Counted from the first letter of the stretch, positions 26,203 to 35,373 are shown. The stretch is 64,000 bases of DNA from an uncultured Chryseobacterium sp. (GCA_913778505.1 CAJYWD010000045.1:29266-93265), one strand, 5' to 3'. The notes: generated from the sequence alone by a model not told the origin. Made by a program: numbers and translations.

Positions 26203-28338
26203 ATGAAGAAAATTGCCATATATCTAATTCTTTTCTGCTTCGGATTTTCATCCCTGAATGCCCAGAAAATCGACCGTAAAAAAGTCGTTCAGCGACACAA
26301 TATCGTCAATGTAAAAGCAGATACTTTATCAACTTTGACGGTTGGAAACGGGAAATTTGCATACACTGTTGACATTACCGGAATGCAGTCATTCCCTGAA
26401 TATTACAAAAATGGAGTTTCTCTAGGAACCCAGTCTGAATGGGGCTGGAACAGTTTTCCGAATACCGAAAATTTTAAATTCGAGGAGACTTTAAAGCCAT
26501 ACGATTTCAACAATAACGGAAGAAAAGCATTGTACAGTGTTCAAATCAAAGAACCGGAACGAAACAAAAAAGCGGTTGAATATTTCAGAGTCAATAAACA
26601 TCGCCTGCAACTCGGAAATGTCGGGATTGAATTGATTAAAAAGAACGGCCAGAAAGCGCAGGTTTCAGATATTCAAAACATCAATCAGAAAATTGATTTA
26701 TGGACGGGAATAATCACCAGTGAATTTTCTCTGGAAGGAATTCCGGTAAAAGTCTGGACAGCTTCTTTCCAGAATTCAGATAAAATTGGGGTTAAAATCG
26801 AGTCTGATTTAATTTCTCAAAAAAGGTTAAAGGTTTTTGCTCGCTATCCTTATCCAAGCGGACAGTTTTTGGATGAAGGAAGTTTTTACGGAAATGATGA
26901 TAAACATTCAACAAAATTGATTTCTTCAAATTCAACTCAAGGATTAATTGAACACAAATTACAAACTGCAGATTATTTCACGCAATTATATTTTACTGAT
27001 GGAAAATTAAGCGAATCCGGAAAGCATAATTTCGTTTTCGAACCTTCTTCGAAAAGTAAAAAACTGGAATTGACGGTTGAATTTTCAGAAAAAAATCAAA
27101 AAACCACCAAAAGTTTATTTGCTGATGCTGAAAAAGAAAGTATTTCAGGATGGAAGAGCTTCTGGGAAAGCGGTGCAGCCGTAGATTTTGAAGGAAGTAC
27201 GGATAAAAGAGCGAACGAATTAGAACGCAGAATTGTTTTGTCTGAATACTTAACAAAAGTTCAGTGTGGAGGAAGCAATCCGCCCCAGGAAACAGGTTTG
27301 ACATTCAATAGTTGGTACGGAAAACCGCATACGGAAATGCATTGGTGGCACGGTGTTCACTTTGCTTTGTGGGGAAGACCGGAAATTTTGGAAAAGCAAT
27401 TGGATTATTATTTCAGGTCATTTGAAAAAGCAAAGAAATTAGCGGAAAGACAAGGTTACAAAGGGGTGAGATGGATTAAAATGTCGGATAATGAAGGAAA
27501 TGAAAGTCCGTCTTCTGTAGCCGCATTTTTGATTTGGGAACAACCGCATTTGATTTATATGACCGAACTTTTGTACCGTCATAACAAAGACAAAAAAGTT
27601 CTTGAAAAATATAAAGATTTGGTGTATGCAACCGCTGAATTTATGGCTGATTTCGCAACGTATGACAAAGAGAAAAACCGTTACAACTTAGGAAAAGGTG
27701 TCATTCCGGCACAGGAAGTTTTCCCTGCGAAAGAAACGTATAACCCGACTTACGAGGTTGCGTATTGGGATTGGGCTTTGAAAATAGCTCAGCAATGGAA
27801 GGAGAGACTTGGCGAATCAAGAGATAAAAAATGGGATGATGTCATTACAAAACTGGCTCCGCTTCCGGTTCAGGATGGCGTTTATTTATCGACAGAATCG
27901 GCGAAAGATTCTTTTACATTTCCAAAATGGATGACCGACCATCCCGCAGTTTTAGGAGCGTTGGGAATGGTTCCCGAATCTCCGAAATTGGATAAAAAAA
28001 TAATGAAAAATACGTTGGATATTGTTTGGGAAAGATGGAACTGGAGTCACACTTGGGGTTGGGATTTCCCAATGACAGCGATGACAGCAGCGAGACTTGG
28101 ACTTCCAAACAAAGCGTTGGATGCGCTTTTTATGAATATTCAGACGAATACTTATTTGAAAAACGGTCATAATTTTCAGGATGGAAGATTGAGAATTTAC
28201 CTTCCCGGAAATGGAGGAACTTTAACAGCAGTTGCAATGATGCTCGAAGGTTGGGACAGTTCGACCGGACAATTTCCCGGTTTCCCGAAAGACGGAACCT
28301 GGAAAATAAAAGCGGAAGGGTTTAAGAAAATGCCTTAA
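26203..28338 (+). CDS. Exported GH65/GH95-like (alpha/alpha)6 glycoside hydrolase candidate
   Basis: The 711-residue protein has a signal peptide (ending SSLNAQ), an N-terminal beta-sandwich (VGNGKFAYTVDITGMQSFPE; TQSEWGWNSFPNTENFKFEE), a linker and an (alpha/alpha)6-type catalytic region (GKPHTEMHWWHGVHFALWGR, GYKGVRWIKMSDNEGNESPS, WERWNWSHTWGWDFPMTAMT, FQDGRLRIYLPGNGGTLTAV). The layout matches clan GH-L (GH65, GH15) and GH95-type enzymes. The most likely general acid lies in the central acidic motifs, but I cannot assign it. In this locus it may remove a side-chain sugar from pectin. A rho-independent terminator follows at 28374. Confidence 0.6.
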   Translation: MKKIAIYLILFCFGFSSLNAQKIDRKKVVQRHNIVNVKADTLSTLTVGNGKFAYTVDITGMQSFPEYYKNGVSLGTQSEWGWNSFPNTENFKFEETLKPYDFNNNGRKALYSVQIKEPERNKKAVEYFRVNKHRLQLGNVGIELIKKNGQKAQVSDIQNINQKIDLWTGIITSEFSLEGIPVKVWTASFQNSDKIGVKIESDLISQKRLKVFARYPYPSGQFLDEGSFYGNDDKHSTKLISSNSTQGLIEHKLQTADYFTQLYFTDGKLSESGKHNFVFEPSSKSKKLELTVEFSEKNQKTTKSLFADAEKESISGWKSFWESGAAVDFEGSTDKRANELERRIVLSEYLTKVQCGGSNPPQETGLTFNSWYGKPHTEMHWWHGVHFALWGRPEILEKQLDYYFRSFEKAKKLAERQGYKGVRWIKMSDNEGNESPSSVAAFLIWEQPHLIYMTELLYRHNKDKKVLEKYKDLVYATAEFMADFATYDKEKNRYNLGKGVIPAQEVFPAKETYNPTYEVAYWDWALKIAQQWKERLGESRDKKWDDVITKLAPLPVQDGVYLSTESAKDSFTFPKWMTDHPAVLGALGMVPESPKLDKKIMKNTLDIVWERWNWSHTWGWDFPMTAMTAARLGLPNKALDALFMNIQTNTYLKNGHNFQDGRLRIYLPGNGGTLTAVAMMLEGWDSSTGQFPGFPKDGTWKIKAEGFKKMP

Positions 28339-28373
28339 AAATTACTTTAGTTTTATTTCATATTTTTAATTTG

Positions 28374-28403
28374 AAGTCTGTCAGCAATGGCAGGCTTTTT
28401 TTT
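28374..28403 (+). terminator. Rho-independent terminator after the GH65-like gene
   Basis: AAGTCTGTCA pairs with TGGCAGGCTT (two G-U pairs) around a GCAA loop and continues into a T8 tract, 35 bp after the stop at 28338. Confidence 0.85.
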
Positions 28404-28406
28404 CTA

Positions 28407-28425
28407 CAGCACAGAGCAGGACAAT
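28407..28425 (+). promoter_or_regulatory. Candidate regulon operator, site C
   Basis: CAGCACAGAGCAGGACAAT lies 42 bp before the PL1 lyase start, right after a terminator. Its last 15 bases match site B at 13 positions, and its two CAG half-sites are 10 bp apart. Confidence 0.4.
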
Positions 28426-28467
28426 TTAATAAGATAAAGATAATAACTTGTTCATTTATTAACAGTT

Positions 28468-29856
28468 ATGAAAAATATAGCAATCATTGCCATTTCGTTC
28501 TTTTCGATTTTTTGTCAATCACAAAACCCTAAAAAGCATGGGACAATACATCCGAAAACCATTGCTTTTCCAGGCGCAGAAGGTTTCGGAAAATTTGCAA
28601 AAGGAGCGAGAGCGGCAGCAAAACCAGAAGTCTATATTGTCAGCAACCTCAATGACAGTGGTAAAGGTTCTTTTCGCGAGGCTGTGAGCCAGCCAGGACG
28701 ATTTGTAGTTTTCTCTGTTGGCGGAATTGTAGAGTTGAAAAGTCCGGTTACGGTTTCTAAAAACATTACAATTGCCGGACAGACCGCGCCGGGAAAAGGT
28801 ATTTTTCTATATGGCGAAAAAGTCTCTTTCAGCGGCGCCGATGATACCATTGCGAGATATTTGAAAATCAGACTCGGGAATAAGAATAAACCATCCAATA
28901 ATACCGATGCTTCCGGAATATCGAACGGGAAAAACATTATGCTGGACCACCTTTCAATTTCCTGGTCAATGGACGAGGTTTTTTCCATCAACTGGGACAA
29001 GCGCGGCATAGAACCCGACAGTATTACGCTTCAGAATTCGATTATTGCGCAGGGATTACATCTCTATAACCATTCAGCAGGTGGATTGATTCAGACGAAT
29101 GGTAGCATTAGCATTATCAAATCACTTTATGCCAGCAACAAAACCCGAAATCCGAAAGTCAAGGGCAAAAACGAATTCGTCAATAATATTATTTACAATT
29201 TCGGAAATCTTGGTAACAAGAATGGTCATACTGTTTCCGGCGATGGTTACATCATGGGCGGTTCTGTTCAGAAATCGGAGGTCAATATCATCAACAATTA
29301 TTTTATTGGAGGACCATTGACCTTGGAAGACCGAAAAACGCCTTTCAGTAGAGGAACAAACACTTTTCATCTCTATGAATCCGGGAATTATTTTGACATT
29401 AACAAAAACGGCATTCTGGATGGTCAGTTGGTTCCTCATAATTCCGAAGGTTTCCCGGGAGAAACGCCCGTTGTCTTTAGTAATTCACCATTCCAATATC
29501 CTGATTCCAAAACCAATTTATCTGCCGCACAAGCGTTTAATTATGTCATCAAAAATGCCGGCGCTAGCTTTCCAAAACGAGATGATGTGGATGAACTTAT
29601 CATATCGGAAGTTAAATCTCTGGGCGAAAAGGGAATCTATGTTTTCACAGAGAATGATTTGCCTTTAGCCAATAATGGTGTTGGCAGTTTCCCGAAAAAC
29701 GAAACTCTAAAGGATTCAGATGCTGATGGCATACCAGATGTTGCTGAACTGACAATGGGTCTTAATCCAAATGATTCATCGGATGCAATGAAATTCAACA
29801 AAATGCAAAGTGATTATCTCAATATCGAAGTTTATATCAATGACTTGGTGCGTTAA
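28468..29856 (+). CDS. PL1-type pectate lyase
   Basis: The 462-residue exported protein (signal peptide ending IFCQSQ) is a parallel beta-helix lyase: AFPGAEGFGKFAKGARAAAK, VYIVSNLNDSGKGSFREAVS, FVVFSVGGIVELKSPVTVSK, ITIAGQTAPGKGI, LDHLSISWSMDEVFSINW. This set is characteristic of Bacteroidota PL1 pectate lyases, which cleave homogalacturonan by calcium-dependent beta-elimination. The C-terminus has a calcium-loop-like segment (KDSDADGIPDVAELTMGLNP) resembling a dockerin/thrombospondin-type loop. It extends the locus from rhamnogalacturonan I to homogalacturonan. It has its own terminator-isolated promoter region with candidate operator site C. Confidence 0.85.
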   Translation: MKNIAIIAISFFSIFCQSQNPKKHGTIHPKTIAFPGAEGFGKFAKGARAAAKPEVYIVSNLNDSGKGSFREAVSQPGRFVVFSVGGIVELKSPVTVSKNITIAGQTAPGKGIFLYGEKVSFSGADDTIARYLKIRLGNKNKPSNNTDASGISNGKNIMLDHLSISWSMDEVFSINWDKRGIEPDSITLQNSIIAQGLHLYNHSAGGLIQTNGSISIIKSLYASNKTRNPKVKGKNEFVNNIIYNFGNLGNKNGHTVSGDGYIMGGSVQKSEVNIINNYFIGGPLTLEDRKTPFSRGTNTFHLYESGNYFDINKNGILDGQLVPHNSEGFPGETPVVFSNSPFQYPDSKTNLSAAQAFNYVIKNAGASFPKRDDVDELIISEVKSLGEKGIYVFTENDLPLANNGVGSFPKNETLKDSDADGIPDVAELTMGLNPNDSSDAMKFNKMQSDYLNIEVYINDLVR

Positions 29857-29972
29857 TCATTTAATTGAAATAGAAATTTAATCAATTGATATAAAATTTG
29901 TAACTTGTCTAATATTTTAGAAACTAATACCAATATTCATTTAAAAATAACAAATTATTTTTCCCTAATCCG

Positions 29973-31019
29973 ATGTCTGAAATATTAGAAATTCAAATCA
30001 ATGAAAATTCCAGGGTCCCCAAATATAAACAGATTGTGGACTCTATTCTTAATGGAATTGATAATGGCGACATCAAAATCGGGGAAAAAATTCCTTCCAT
30101 CAATGAGCTCAGCGAATCCTGTTTTCTCTCCAGAGACACTGTTGAAAAGGCTTATAAAGAACTCAGAAAACGGCAAATCATCGAGTCTGTAAAAGGCAAA
30201 GGTTATTACATCTCGAGAATCAATAAGAGTGACAGCATCAACATTTTTTTCCTGATTAACAAATCCAGCACGTACAAAATGATGATTTATAATTATTTTG
30301 TGGATGCGATTGGAAGCAAAGGCAACGTGGAAATGTACATCTACCATTGCGATGAAACATTGTTCGTCAATGCCTTGAAAAAGAATATTGGCGTCTATGA
30401 CTATTACGTGATAATGCCGCATTTTCGCGACGAAAATTCCAAGCATACGAGTTCTACAAAAGAAGTGATTGACATCATCGAGAAAATCCCGAAGAACAAA
30501 CTTCTGCTTCTGGATAATACCAAACCGAACATCTCCGGCGAATACGGAACGATTTTTCAGGACTTTGAACACGATATTTATAACGCTCTGAAGGAAGGCT
30601 TGGAAAAAATCAAGAAATACGAAAAACTGATTTTGGTTTATCCTGCAAAATCAGTTCATCCCTACCCTTTCCGAATTGTTCACGGTTTTGAGAAATTCTG
30701 CAAAGATTACAAACTGGATTATGAAATCCTGGACGAAATCTATCCCGATATGGAACTTCAGGACAAAGACCTTTTTATCACCATTCAGGAGCGTGATTTG
30801 GTTAATTTAGTCAAGCAAATCCGACAGAAAAACCTAAAATTAGGTGAAGATATTGGCATCATTTCTTACAATGAAACACCGCTGAAAGAACTATTAGGAA
30901 TTACCGTGGTGACAACGGATTTCAAAGCGATGGCGGAATCTGCAGCCTATATGGTTTTGAAGAACAAAAAGGAACAGGTGAACAATGTTTTCAAATTTAT
31001 TGAAAGGGAGTCTTTATGA
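29973..31019 (+). CDS. GntR-family regulator with LacI-type sugar-binding domain
   Basis: The 348-residue cytoplasmic protein begins with a GntR winged helix (residues ~1-80: VPKYKQIVDSILNGIDNGDI, IPSINELSESCFLSRDTVEK, KGKGYYISRIN) followed by a periplasmic-binding-protein-like effector domain (residues ~85-340: INIFFLINKSSTYKMMIYNY, KKYEKLILVYPAKSVHPYPF, GIISYNETPLKELLGITVVT). This domain pair is found in GntR regulators that sense sugars. It is the only intact one-component regulator within the pectin/rhamnose locus and lies between the plus-strand hydrolases and the rhamnose catabolic genes. L-rhamnose or a catabolic intermediate is a reasonable effector, but the sequence does not prove it. 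Confidence 0.8.
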   Translation: MSEILEIQINENSRVPKYKQIVDSILNGIDNGDIKIGEKIPSINELSESCFLSRDTVEKAYKELRKRQIIESVKGKGYYISRINKSDSINIFFLINKSSTYKMMIYNYFVDAIGSKGNVEMYIYHCDETLFVNALKKNIGVYDYYVIMPHFRDENSKHTSSTKEVIDIIEKIPKNKLLLLDNTKPNISGEYGTIFQDFEHDIYNALKEGLEKIKKYEKLILVYPAKSVHPYPFRIVHGFEKFCKDYKLDYEILDEIYPDMELQDKDLFITIQERDLVNLVKQIRQKNLKLGEDIGIISYNETPLKELLGITVVTTDFKAMAESAAYMVLKNKKEQVNNVFKFIERESL

Positions 31020-31028
31020 TTTTTGTTC

Positions 31029-31096
31029 CGCTCCTACGGAGCTCATCATTTTATTTTTGACTATTATCTACAAACATTTCGCTCCTACGGAGCTCA
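31029..31096. repeat. Two copies of a 17-bp palindrome-containing repeat
   Basis: CGCTCCTACGGAGCTCA occurs at 31029-31045 and again at 31080-31096. The core GCTCCTACGGAGC is a hairpin with a 3-base loop. It lies between convergent genes, so it may add to transcription termination. Confidence 0.6.
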
Positions 31097-31131
31097 ACTT
31101 CGATTCTATTATAGAATTTTCTTGAATTCAG

Positions 31132-31162
31132 ACAAAAAGACGGACTTGATAAAAGTCCGTCT
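31132..31162 (-). terminator. Terminator of the L-lactate dehydrogenase gene
   Basis: AGACGGACTT (31138-31147) and AAGTCCGTCT (31153-31162) form a perfect 10-bp stem. On the minus strand it is followed by TTTTTG. It lies 28 bp after the stop. Confidence 0.85.
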
Positions 31163-31190
31163 GAGTAGAATAACTTAAACAAACAACTAA

Positions 31191-32342
31191 TTATTTTACT
31201 CTGAATTTTTGTAAATCTTCCGGATTCTCACAACAAACCTGCTCCATTACTTGTCGGAACTCCATTTTCAGCATTTCGATGATATGATCGCCGCCTTTTT
31301 CGCCTAAAGCGCCGACTGCGTACATAAAAGTTCGTCCCATAAAGGTAAATTCGGCGCCGCAGCTTAGAGCCCGGGCAACATCGGGACCGGTTCTTACACC
31401 GCTGTCCATCATTATTTTGATTTGATTTTTATATTTTTCACTGATTTCTTTCACCACAGCAATCGTAGATTCTCCTGCGTCCAATTGTCTGCCACCGTGG
31501 TTGGAAATAATCATTCCATCGAAACCTAGACGAACCGCTTCTGCAGCATCTTCATCGGAAGCAACGCCTTTAATAACCAGTTTTCCTTTCCATTTATCAC
31601 GAATCGATTTAATTCTGTCAGAATTTAATCTGCCAGAAAAAGTAGAATTCATAAACTGTCCCAGCTGTTTCACGTTCATATTTTTATCCATATACTTTTC
31701 CATTGTTTTGAAACTTGGGACGCCGTGTTTCAGCATTTCAAGACACCATTGCGGTTTTACCAAAGCCTGAGAAACATTTCTGAAATTCAGTTGTGGCGGC
31801 ATTGCCAAACCGTTTCTGATTTCCTTGGCTCTGTAACCGAAAGTCGGAACATCGGACAAAACACAAAGCACATCATATCCGGAAGCTTCACAACGTTCAA
31901 GAATATCATCTCGTAGCCATTCTTCTCTTGGATGATAGAGTTGAAACCAAGCATTTCCTTCCGTCAGTTCAGCAATTCTTTCGATACTGCTTGTGGTAAC
32001 GGTGCTTAGAATGAATGGAATATTATGTTTGAAAGCCGCTTTCGCCAGAATTTCCGGAGCATTCGGCCACATCAAGCCCTGCAAACCAACCGGGGAAATT
32101 CCAAAAGGCACAGAATATTTGACACCGAATAATTCGGTTTCCATATTGGCTTCAGCAAAATTATTATTCAAATATTGCGGACGAAGCAAAACTTCACGTA
32201 GTTCCGAAGTATTTCTGTCCCGGTTGATATTCTCATTACAACCGCCATCCAGATATTCGAAAGCGAAGCGAGGCATTCTTTTTCTGGCTCGTTCAATCAA
32301 TAATTCTAAAGAGGCATAATTGGTATCAAATGGAAATGACAT
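31191..32342 (-). CDS. lldD: FMN-dependent L-lactate dehydrogenase
   Basis: The 383-residue protein is an alpha-hydroxyacid oxidase TIM barrel: FAFEYLDGGCNENINRDRNT, PFGISPVGLQGLMWPNAPEI, WFQLYHPREEWLRDDILERC, LVIKGVASDEDAAEAVRLGF, IISNHGGRQLDAGES (catalytic His near residue 281) and IMMDSGVRTGPDVARALSCG. It oxidises L-lactate to pyruvate and passes electrons to the respiratory chain. In this position it completes rhamnose breakdown by using the lactate made from lactaldehyde. It is the last gene of the minus-strand rhamnose block and has a strong terminator behind it. Confidence 0.88.
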   Translation of the reverse strand: MSFPFDTNYASLELLIERARKRMPRFAFEYLDGGCNENINRDRNTSELREVLLRPQYLNNNFAEANMETELFGVKYSVPFGISPVGLQGLMWPNAPEILAKAAFKHNIPFILSTVTTSSIERIAELTEGNAWFQLYHPREEWLRDDILERCEASGYDVLCVLSDVPTFGYRAKEIRNGLAMPPQLNFRNVSQALVKPQWCLEMLKHGVPSFKTMEKYMDKNMNVKQLGQFMNSTFSGRLNSDRIKSIRDKWKGKLVIKGVASDEDAAEAVRLGFDGMIISNHGGRQLDAGESTIAVVKEISEKYKNQIKIMMDSGVRTGPDVARALSCGAEFTFMGRTFMYAVGALGEKGGDHIIEMLKMEFRQVMEQVCCENPEDLQKFRVK

Positions 32343-32345
32343 AAT

Positions 32346-32424
32346 CAGTTGTTAGTTGTTAGTTGTTGGTATTTGGTTGTTGGTTTTGATTTTGCCATCA
32401 ACTGACAACTATCAACCAACAACA
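32346..32424. repeat. Short TTGTTAG-rich tandem/inverted repeat
   Basis: CAGTTGTTAGTTGTTAGTTG is a 7-bp tandem repeat. Its imperfect complement (CAACTGACAACTATCAACCA) lies 30 bp away, so the whole rhaB-lldD gap can fold back on itself. Confidence 0.5.
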
Positions 32425-32428
32425 AAAT

Positions 32429-33814
32429 TTAATAATTAAAAATTAACGGTTGAAGCACTTTCACCTGATAATGTTGCTGCAGAAAGGTTTCGTCTATTTT
32501 TTTGTTCGAAATGACCATTGAAGCGCCCAAAGCTGAGCCCAACGGAGAATGCGTGGACATCACATTGTAATGCTGAAAATGATGCGACATCAGTTTCATA
32601 AAGACATCATTATCCGTAAAACCGCCATCAATATAGATATTTCTGATTTCAGAATTTCCAATCGCATTCGTTATCGTGTGAATCTGCAAATCCATCAGCT
32701 CAATCATCAGTTGATGGTAGGCTTCTTCAAATGTCGAAAAAGAATTCAGGTCGGTTTCCGTAATCATTTTTCTTTTCAGAACAATCCCTTCGAAACGGAA
32801 ATAAACCGCTTTGTGCTTCATCAAATGCAGATACAAATCCTGGTCAAACTGAACTTCTCTGTGCGCACCATATTCTTTGCCATAGTAAGCACACAACTTC
32901 TCAACCTGGATTCTGTATTCATTGCCCATAAAAAAACGGGAAGCCTTCACACGTTTTCCATCGATTCGCATGTAGTTCAAGCAATTATTTTCGATGTCCT
33001 CATGCGTCAGACTTTCATCGTTAAAAGGATTGAGCGAAATGCTCCAGGTTCCTGTAGATAATAATAAAAAAGGTTCTTTTTTGCTTAAAATATACGGCAA
33101 CAATGCGGAAGAACTGTCGTGAATTCCAACCCCGATTTTGATTTTTTTATTTCTGTAAGACGTATTGATGCTTGCAGAAGTCGGAACTATTGGCGGCAAC
33201 AAAACATCGACTTCCTCTTCATAAACCCAATTGTGGTAATCGTTTTTATCGTAATCCCAAAGATTGGTATGACAGCCGATTGACGTAAATTCCGACACAC
33301 AAATTCCTGTAAATAAATAGGATAAATATTGTGGCAAATGCAGACTGTAACGGATTTTTTTGAAAACTTCCGGATGTTTGTACTTTAACCAAAACAACTG
33401 CAACCCGGAATTCAGCATTCCGGCTTGTGGAGATGCAGTTTCACGGGATATTCTCGATGGGTCACCGTGTTTTTCATAGAACAAATCCAGGATGTCCTGC
33501 TCCATCGGTTTGGTGTAGTTGTATAGCGGAGTCAGTACATTTCCTTTCTGGTCCAGATGCACGAAACTCGCTCCGTAAGTAGAAAAATTGATGGCCTTAA
33601 CTTCATAAGTATCATCGTCCTGAATCGCGTTGAAATTATCCTTTATCCAGTTCTGAAGTGCCACCAAATCTTCCGTGGGATATCCATCCTCGTCCGTAGT
33701 AAGCGGCAGTTCGGTATATTCGCGGAAAATCTCTTTGTAATTTTTATCAAAGAGAAAGAATTTTTTGTTGGTCTTTCCGATATCAAAGACGATGGTAACC
33801 TTTTTTTTGGCCAT
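32429..33814 (-). CDS. rhaB: Rhamnulokinase (FGGY family)
   Basis: The 461-residue protein opens with the FGGY phosphate-binding motif (VTIVFDIGKTNKKFFLFD) and keeps a C-terminal ATPase lobe (IGVGIHDSSSALLPYI; FLLLSTGTWSISLNPF; IYIDGGFTDNDVFMKLMSHH; GSALGASMVI). It would phosphorylate L-rhamnulose at C1 with ATP. Assignment to rhamnulose over xylulose or fuculose rests on its place between rhamnose isomerase and lactate dehydrogenase genes. Hairpin-bearing gaps of ~85 and ~210 bp separate it from its neighbours. No separate promoter motif was found, so readthrough from upstream is likely. Confidence 0.85.
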   Translation of the reverse strand: MAKKKVTIVFDIGKTNKKFFLFDKNYKEIFREYTELPLTTDEDGYPTEDLVALQNWIKDNFNAIQDDDTYEVKAINFSTYGASFVHLDQKGNVLTPLYNYTKPMEQDILDLFYEKHGDPSRISRETASPQAGMLNSGLQLFWLKYKHPEVFKKIRYSLHLPQYLSYLFTGICVSEFTSIGCHTNLWDYDKNDYHNWVYEEEVDVLLPPIVPTSASINTSYRNKKIKIGVGIHDSSSALLPYILSKKEPFLLLSTGTWSISLNPFNDESLTHEDIENNCLNYMRIDGKRVKASRFFMGNEYRIQVEKLCAYYGKEYGAHREVQFDQDLYLHLMKHKAVYFRFEGIVLKRKMITETDLNSFSTFEEAYHQLMIELMDLQIHTITNAIGNSEIRNIYIDGGFTDNDVFMKLMSHHFQHYNVMSTHSPLGSALGASMVISNKKIDETFLQQHYQVKVLQPLIFNY

Positions 33815-33888
33815 TTTCTTCTGTTGAATTAAATATATTTAAGGCTTTAAAACCTTTAAATCCATTGGTAAAATAAAATCATTAAGGT

Positions 33889-34010
33889 GTGTTTAGATTT
33901 TAACAGCATTATTTTTCCAAGCTAATGCAATTATGAATCTAAACACATTGTCCTCAATGATAAAAATAAAAACGAGTGGTTATTTTGACTTTCATTTTCG
34001 TGATGAAAGT
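33889..34010. other. Two stem-loops in the rhaI-rhaB gap
   Basis: GTGTTTAGATT (33889-33899) pairs exactly with AATCTAAACAC (33936-33946), and an inner GCATTA/TAATGC stem sits inside. A second hairpin, ACTTTCAT/ATGAAAGT (33988-34010), lies closer to the rhaI stop. Neither has a T tract on the minus strand, so they may act in mRNA processing or stability more than termination. Confidence 0.55.
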
Positions 34011-34022
34011 TTTATTTAAAAT

Positions 34023-35303
34023 TTATAATCCTGTTGCTTTGACATTCAGACCTCTTTCAGAGATTAATGTTTCTCTTACTTTAAGGTTTCTGTAAGCCGC
34101 AATCGGGTCTAATGCTGCTCCAGTCTGTAATCTCGCCGCTTTTAGTAACGGACGAACATCTGTTCTGTACGCATTCTGTAAAATTTCCTGTGCACGAACG
34201 ACATCATTATTCTGTTGCGCCTCTTTCAATGCTTTTTGGTCGACCAAAAGAGCCTGTGCATAAGCCATTAAAATCGCTTCCAAAGACTGCAATAAGTCTT
34301 CCAAAGGATCTTTGATGTTGTGACTCGCGTCAATCATCCAAGCAGGATAAGGATTGTTAGGATTATTTTCCATGCCGTACACCAATTCATTGAAAATCAG
34401 GAACAAAGCGTAAGGTTTAATGGAACCTACTGTTAAATCATCATCTCCATATTTGCTGTCGTTGAAGTGGAAACCTCCTAATTTTCCTTTGTACATCAAG
34501 GTTGCAACGATTTGCTCAATGTTGGAGTTTGGTAAATGGTGACCCAAATCTACCAACGTATAAGCTCTGTCTCCACAAGCATTGGCTAACATAAACGAAG
34601 TTCCCCAATCCTGGATGGTTGTTGAATAGAAATTCGGTTCGTATGGCTTATACTCGATGAATAATTTCCAGTCTTCCGGTAAATCCGAGTAGATTTCCTT
34701 TAAACTCTGTTCGGTTTTTGACAATGCGGTCTGGAAATTCAATTGTCCCGGAAAACTTGCACCGTCTGCTAACCAAACTGTTAAACTTTTTGAGTCTAAT
34801 TCTTTTCCGATTCTGATGACTTCTTTATTATGTTCAACAGCATAAGCTCTTGAATCTTCGTTTGAAGCATTCAAAGAACCGAATTTGTAAGAATGTTTTG
34901 CTCCCGGCTGGTCCTGGAATGTGTTAGAATTCATCGCATCGAAAATCAATCCGTGAGAAGCAGCTTTTTCTTTAATCGTCGTAACATCACTCGGAATATC
35001 CCAAGGAATATGCAAAGAAACCGCTCCTGCGGAATGCGTTAAAGCGTGAATCAACCCGACATCATCCAGTTTTTGTTCCAAAGATGAAGGTTCGCCGCCG
35101 TAAGAAAATCTTCCGAAACGAGTTCCGCCTGCTCCCAAAGCCCAACTTGGAATGGCTACCTGGAAATCAGCGATCTTATTGACAATTTCAGAAACATTTA
35201 CACCTGATTTTGTTAGTTTATTCTGTAAATAATCAAAATCTGAATTAAAGTTTTCAACTTCTCCTTTGTTGTATTGTTCAATGATATCTTTTCCTATAAT
35301 CAT
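34023..35303 (-). CDS. rhaI: L-rhamnose isomerase (TIM-barrel sugar isomerase type)
   Basis: The 426-residue protein belongs to the xylose-isomerase-like TIM-barrel sugar isomerases related to Pseudomonas RhaI: VAIPSWALGAGGTRFGRF, VSLHIPWDIPSDV, IFDAMNSNTFQDQPGAKHSY, LTVWLADGASFPGQLNF, LFIEYKPYEPNFYSTTIQDW, VDLGHHLPNSNIEQ, GGFHFNDSKYGDDDLTVGSI and WMIDASHNIKDPLEDLL. The conserved Glu, Asp and His residues for the two metals are visible in FIEYKP, VDLGHH and HFNDSKYGDDD. It converts L-rhamnose to L-rhamnulose, the first catabolic step. Gene order (fused aldolase, isomerase, kinase, lactate dehydrogenase) supports the assignment. Confidence 0.9.
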   Translation of the reverse strand: MIIGKDIIEQYNKGEVENFNSDFDYLQNKLTKSGVNVSEIVNKIADFQVAIPSWALGAGGTRFGRFSYGGEPSSLEQKLDDVGLIHALTHSAGAVSLHIPWDIPSDVTTIKEKAASHGLIFDAMNSNTFQDQPGAKHSYKFGSLNASNEDSRAYAVEHNKEVIRIGKELDSKSLTVWLADGASFPGQLNFQTALSKTEQSLKEIYSDLPEDWKLFIEYKPYEPNFYSTTIQDWGTSFMLANACGDRAYTLVDLGHHLPNSNIEQIVATLMYKGKLGGFHFNDSKYGDDDLTVGSIKPYALFLIFNELVYGMENNPNNPYPAWMIDASHNIKDPLEDLLQSLEAILMAYAQALLVDQKALKEAQQNNDVVRAQEILQNAYRTDVRPLLKAARLQTGAALDPIAAYRNLKVRETLISERGLNVKATGL

Positions 35304-35320
35304 TATATCTTAAAATTTTA

Positions 35321-35373
35321 AAATTGAAAGCTTGCAATATTTTGTAGTAATATTAATAGCAAGCCTTCAATTT
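35321..35373 (-). terminator. Stem-loop between the aldolase fusion and rhaI genes
   Basis: AAATTGAA, GCTTGC and AATATT are each mirrored in order by AATATT, GCAAGC and TTCAATTT, giving a ~20-bp interrupted stem. On the minus strand it runs into TTTAAAATTTT. It lies 32 bp past the aldolase fusion stop, so it is a terminator or attenuator that could reduce transcription of the downstream genes. Confidence 0.6.

Noticed and set aside
29985..30572. 195-residue minus-strand frame inside the GntR gene
   Set aside because: It lies entirely opposite a clear regulator gene and shows no domain, signal or membrane pattern.
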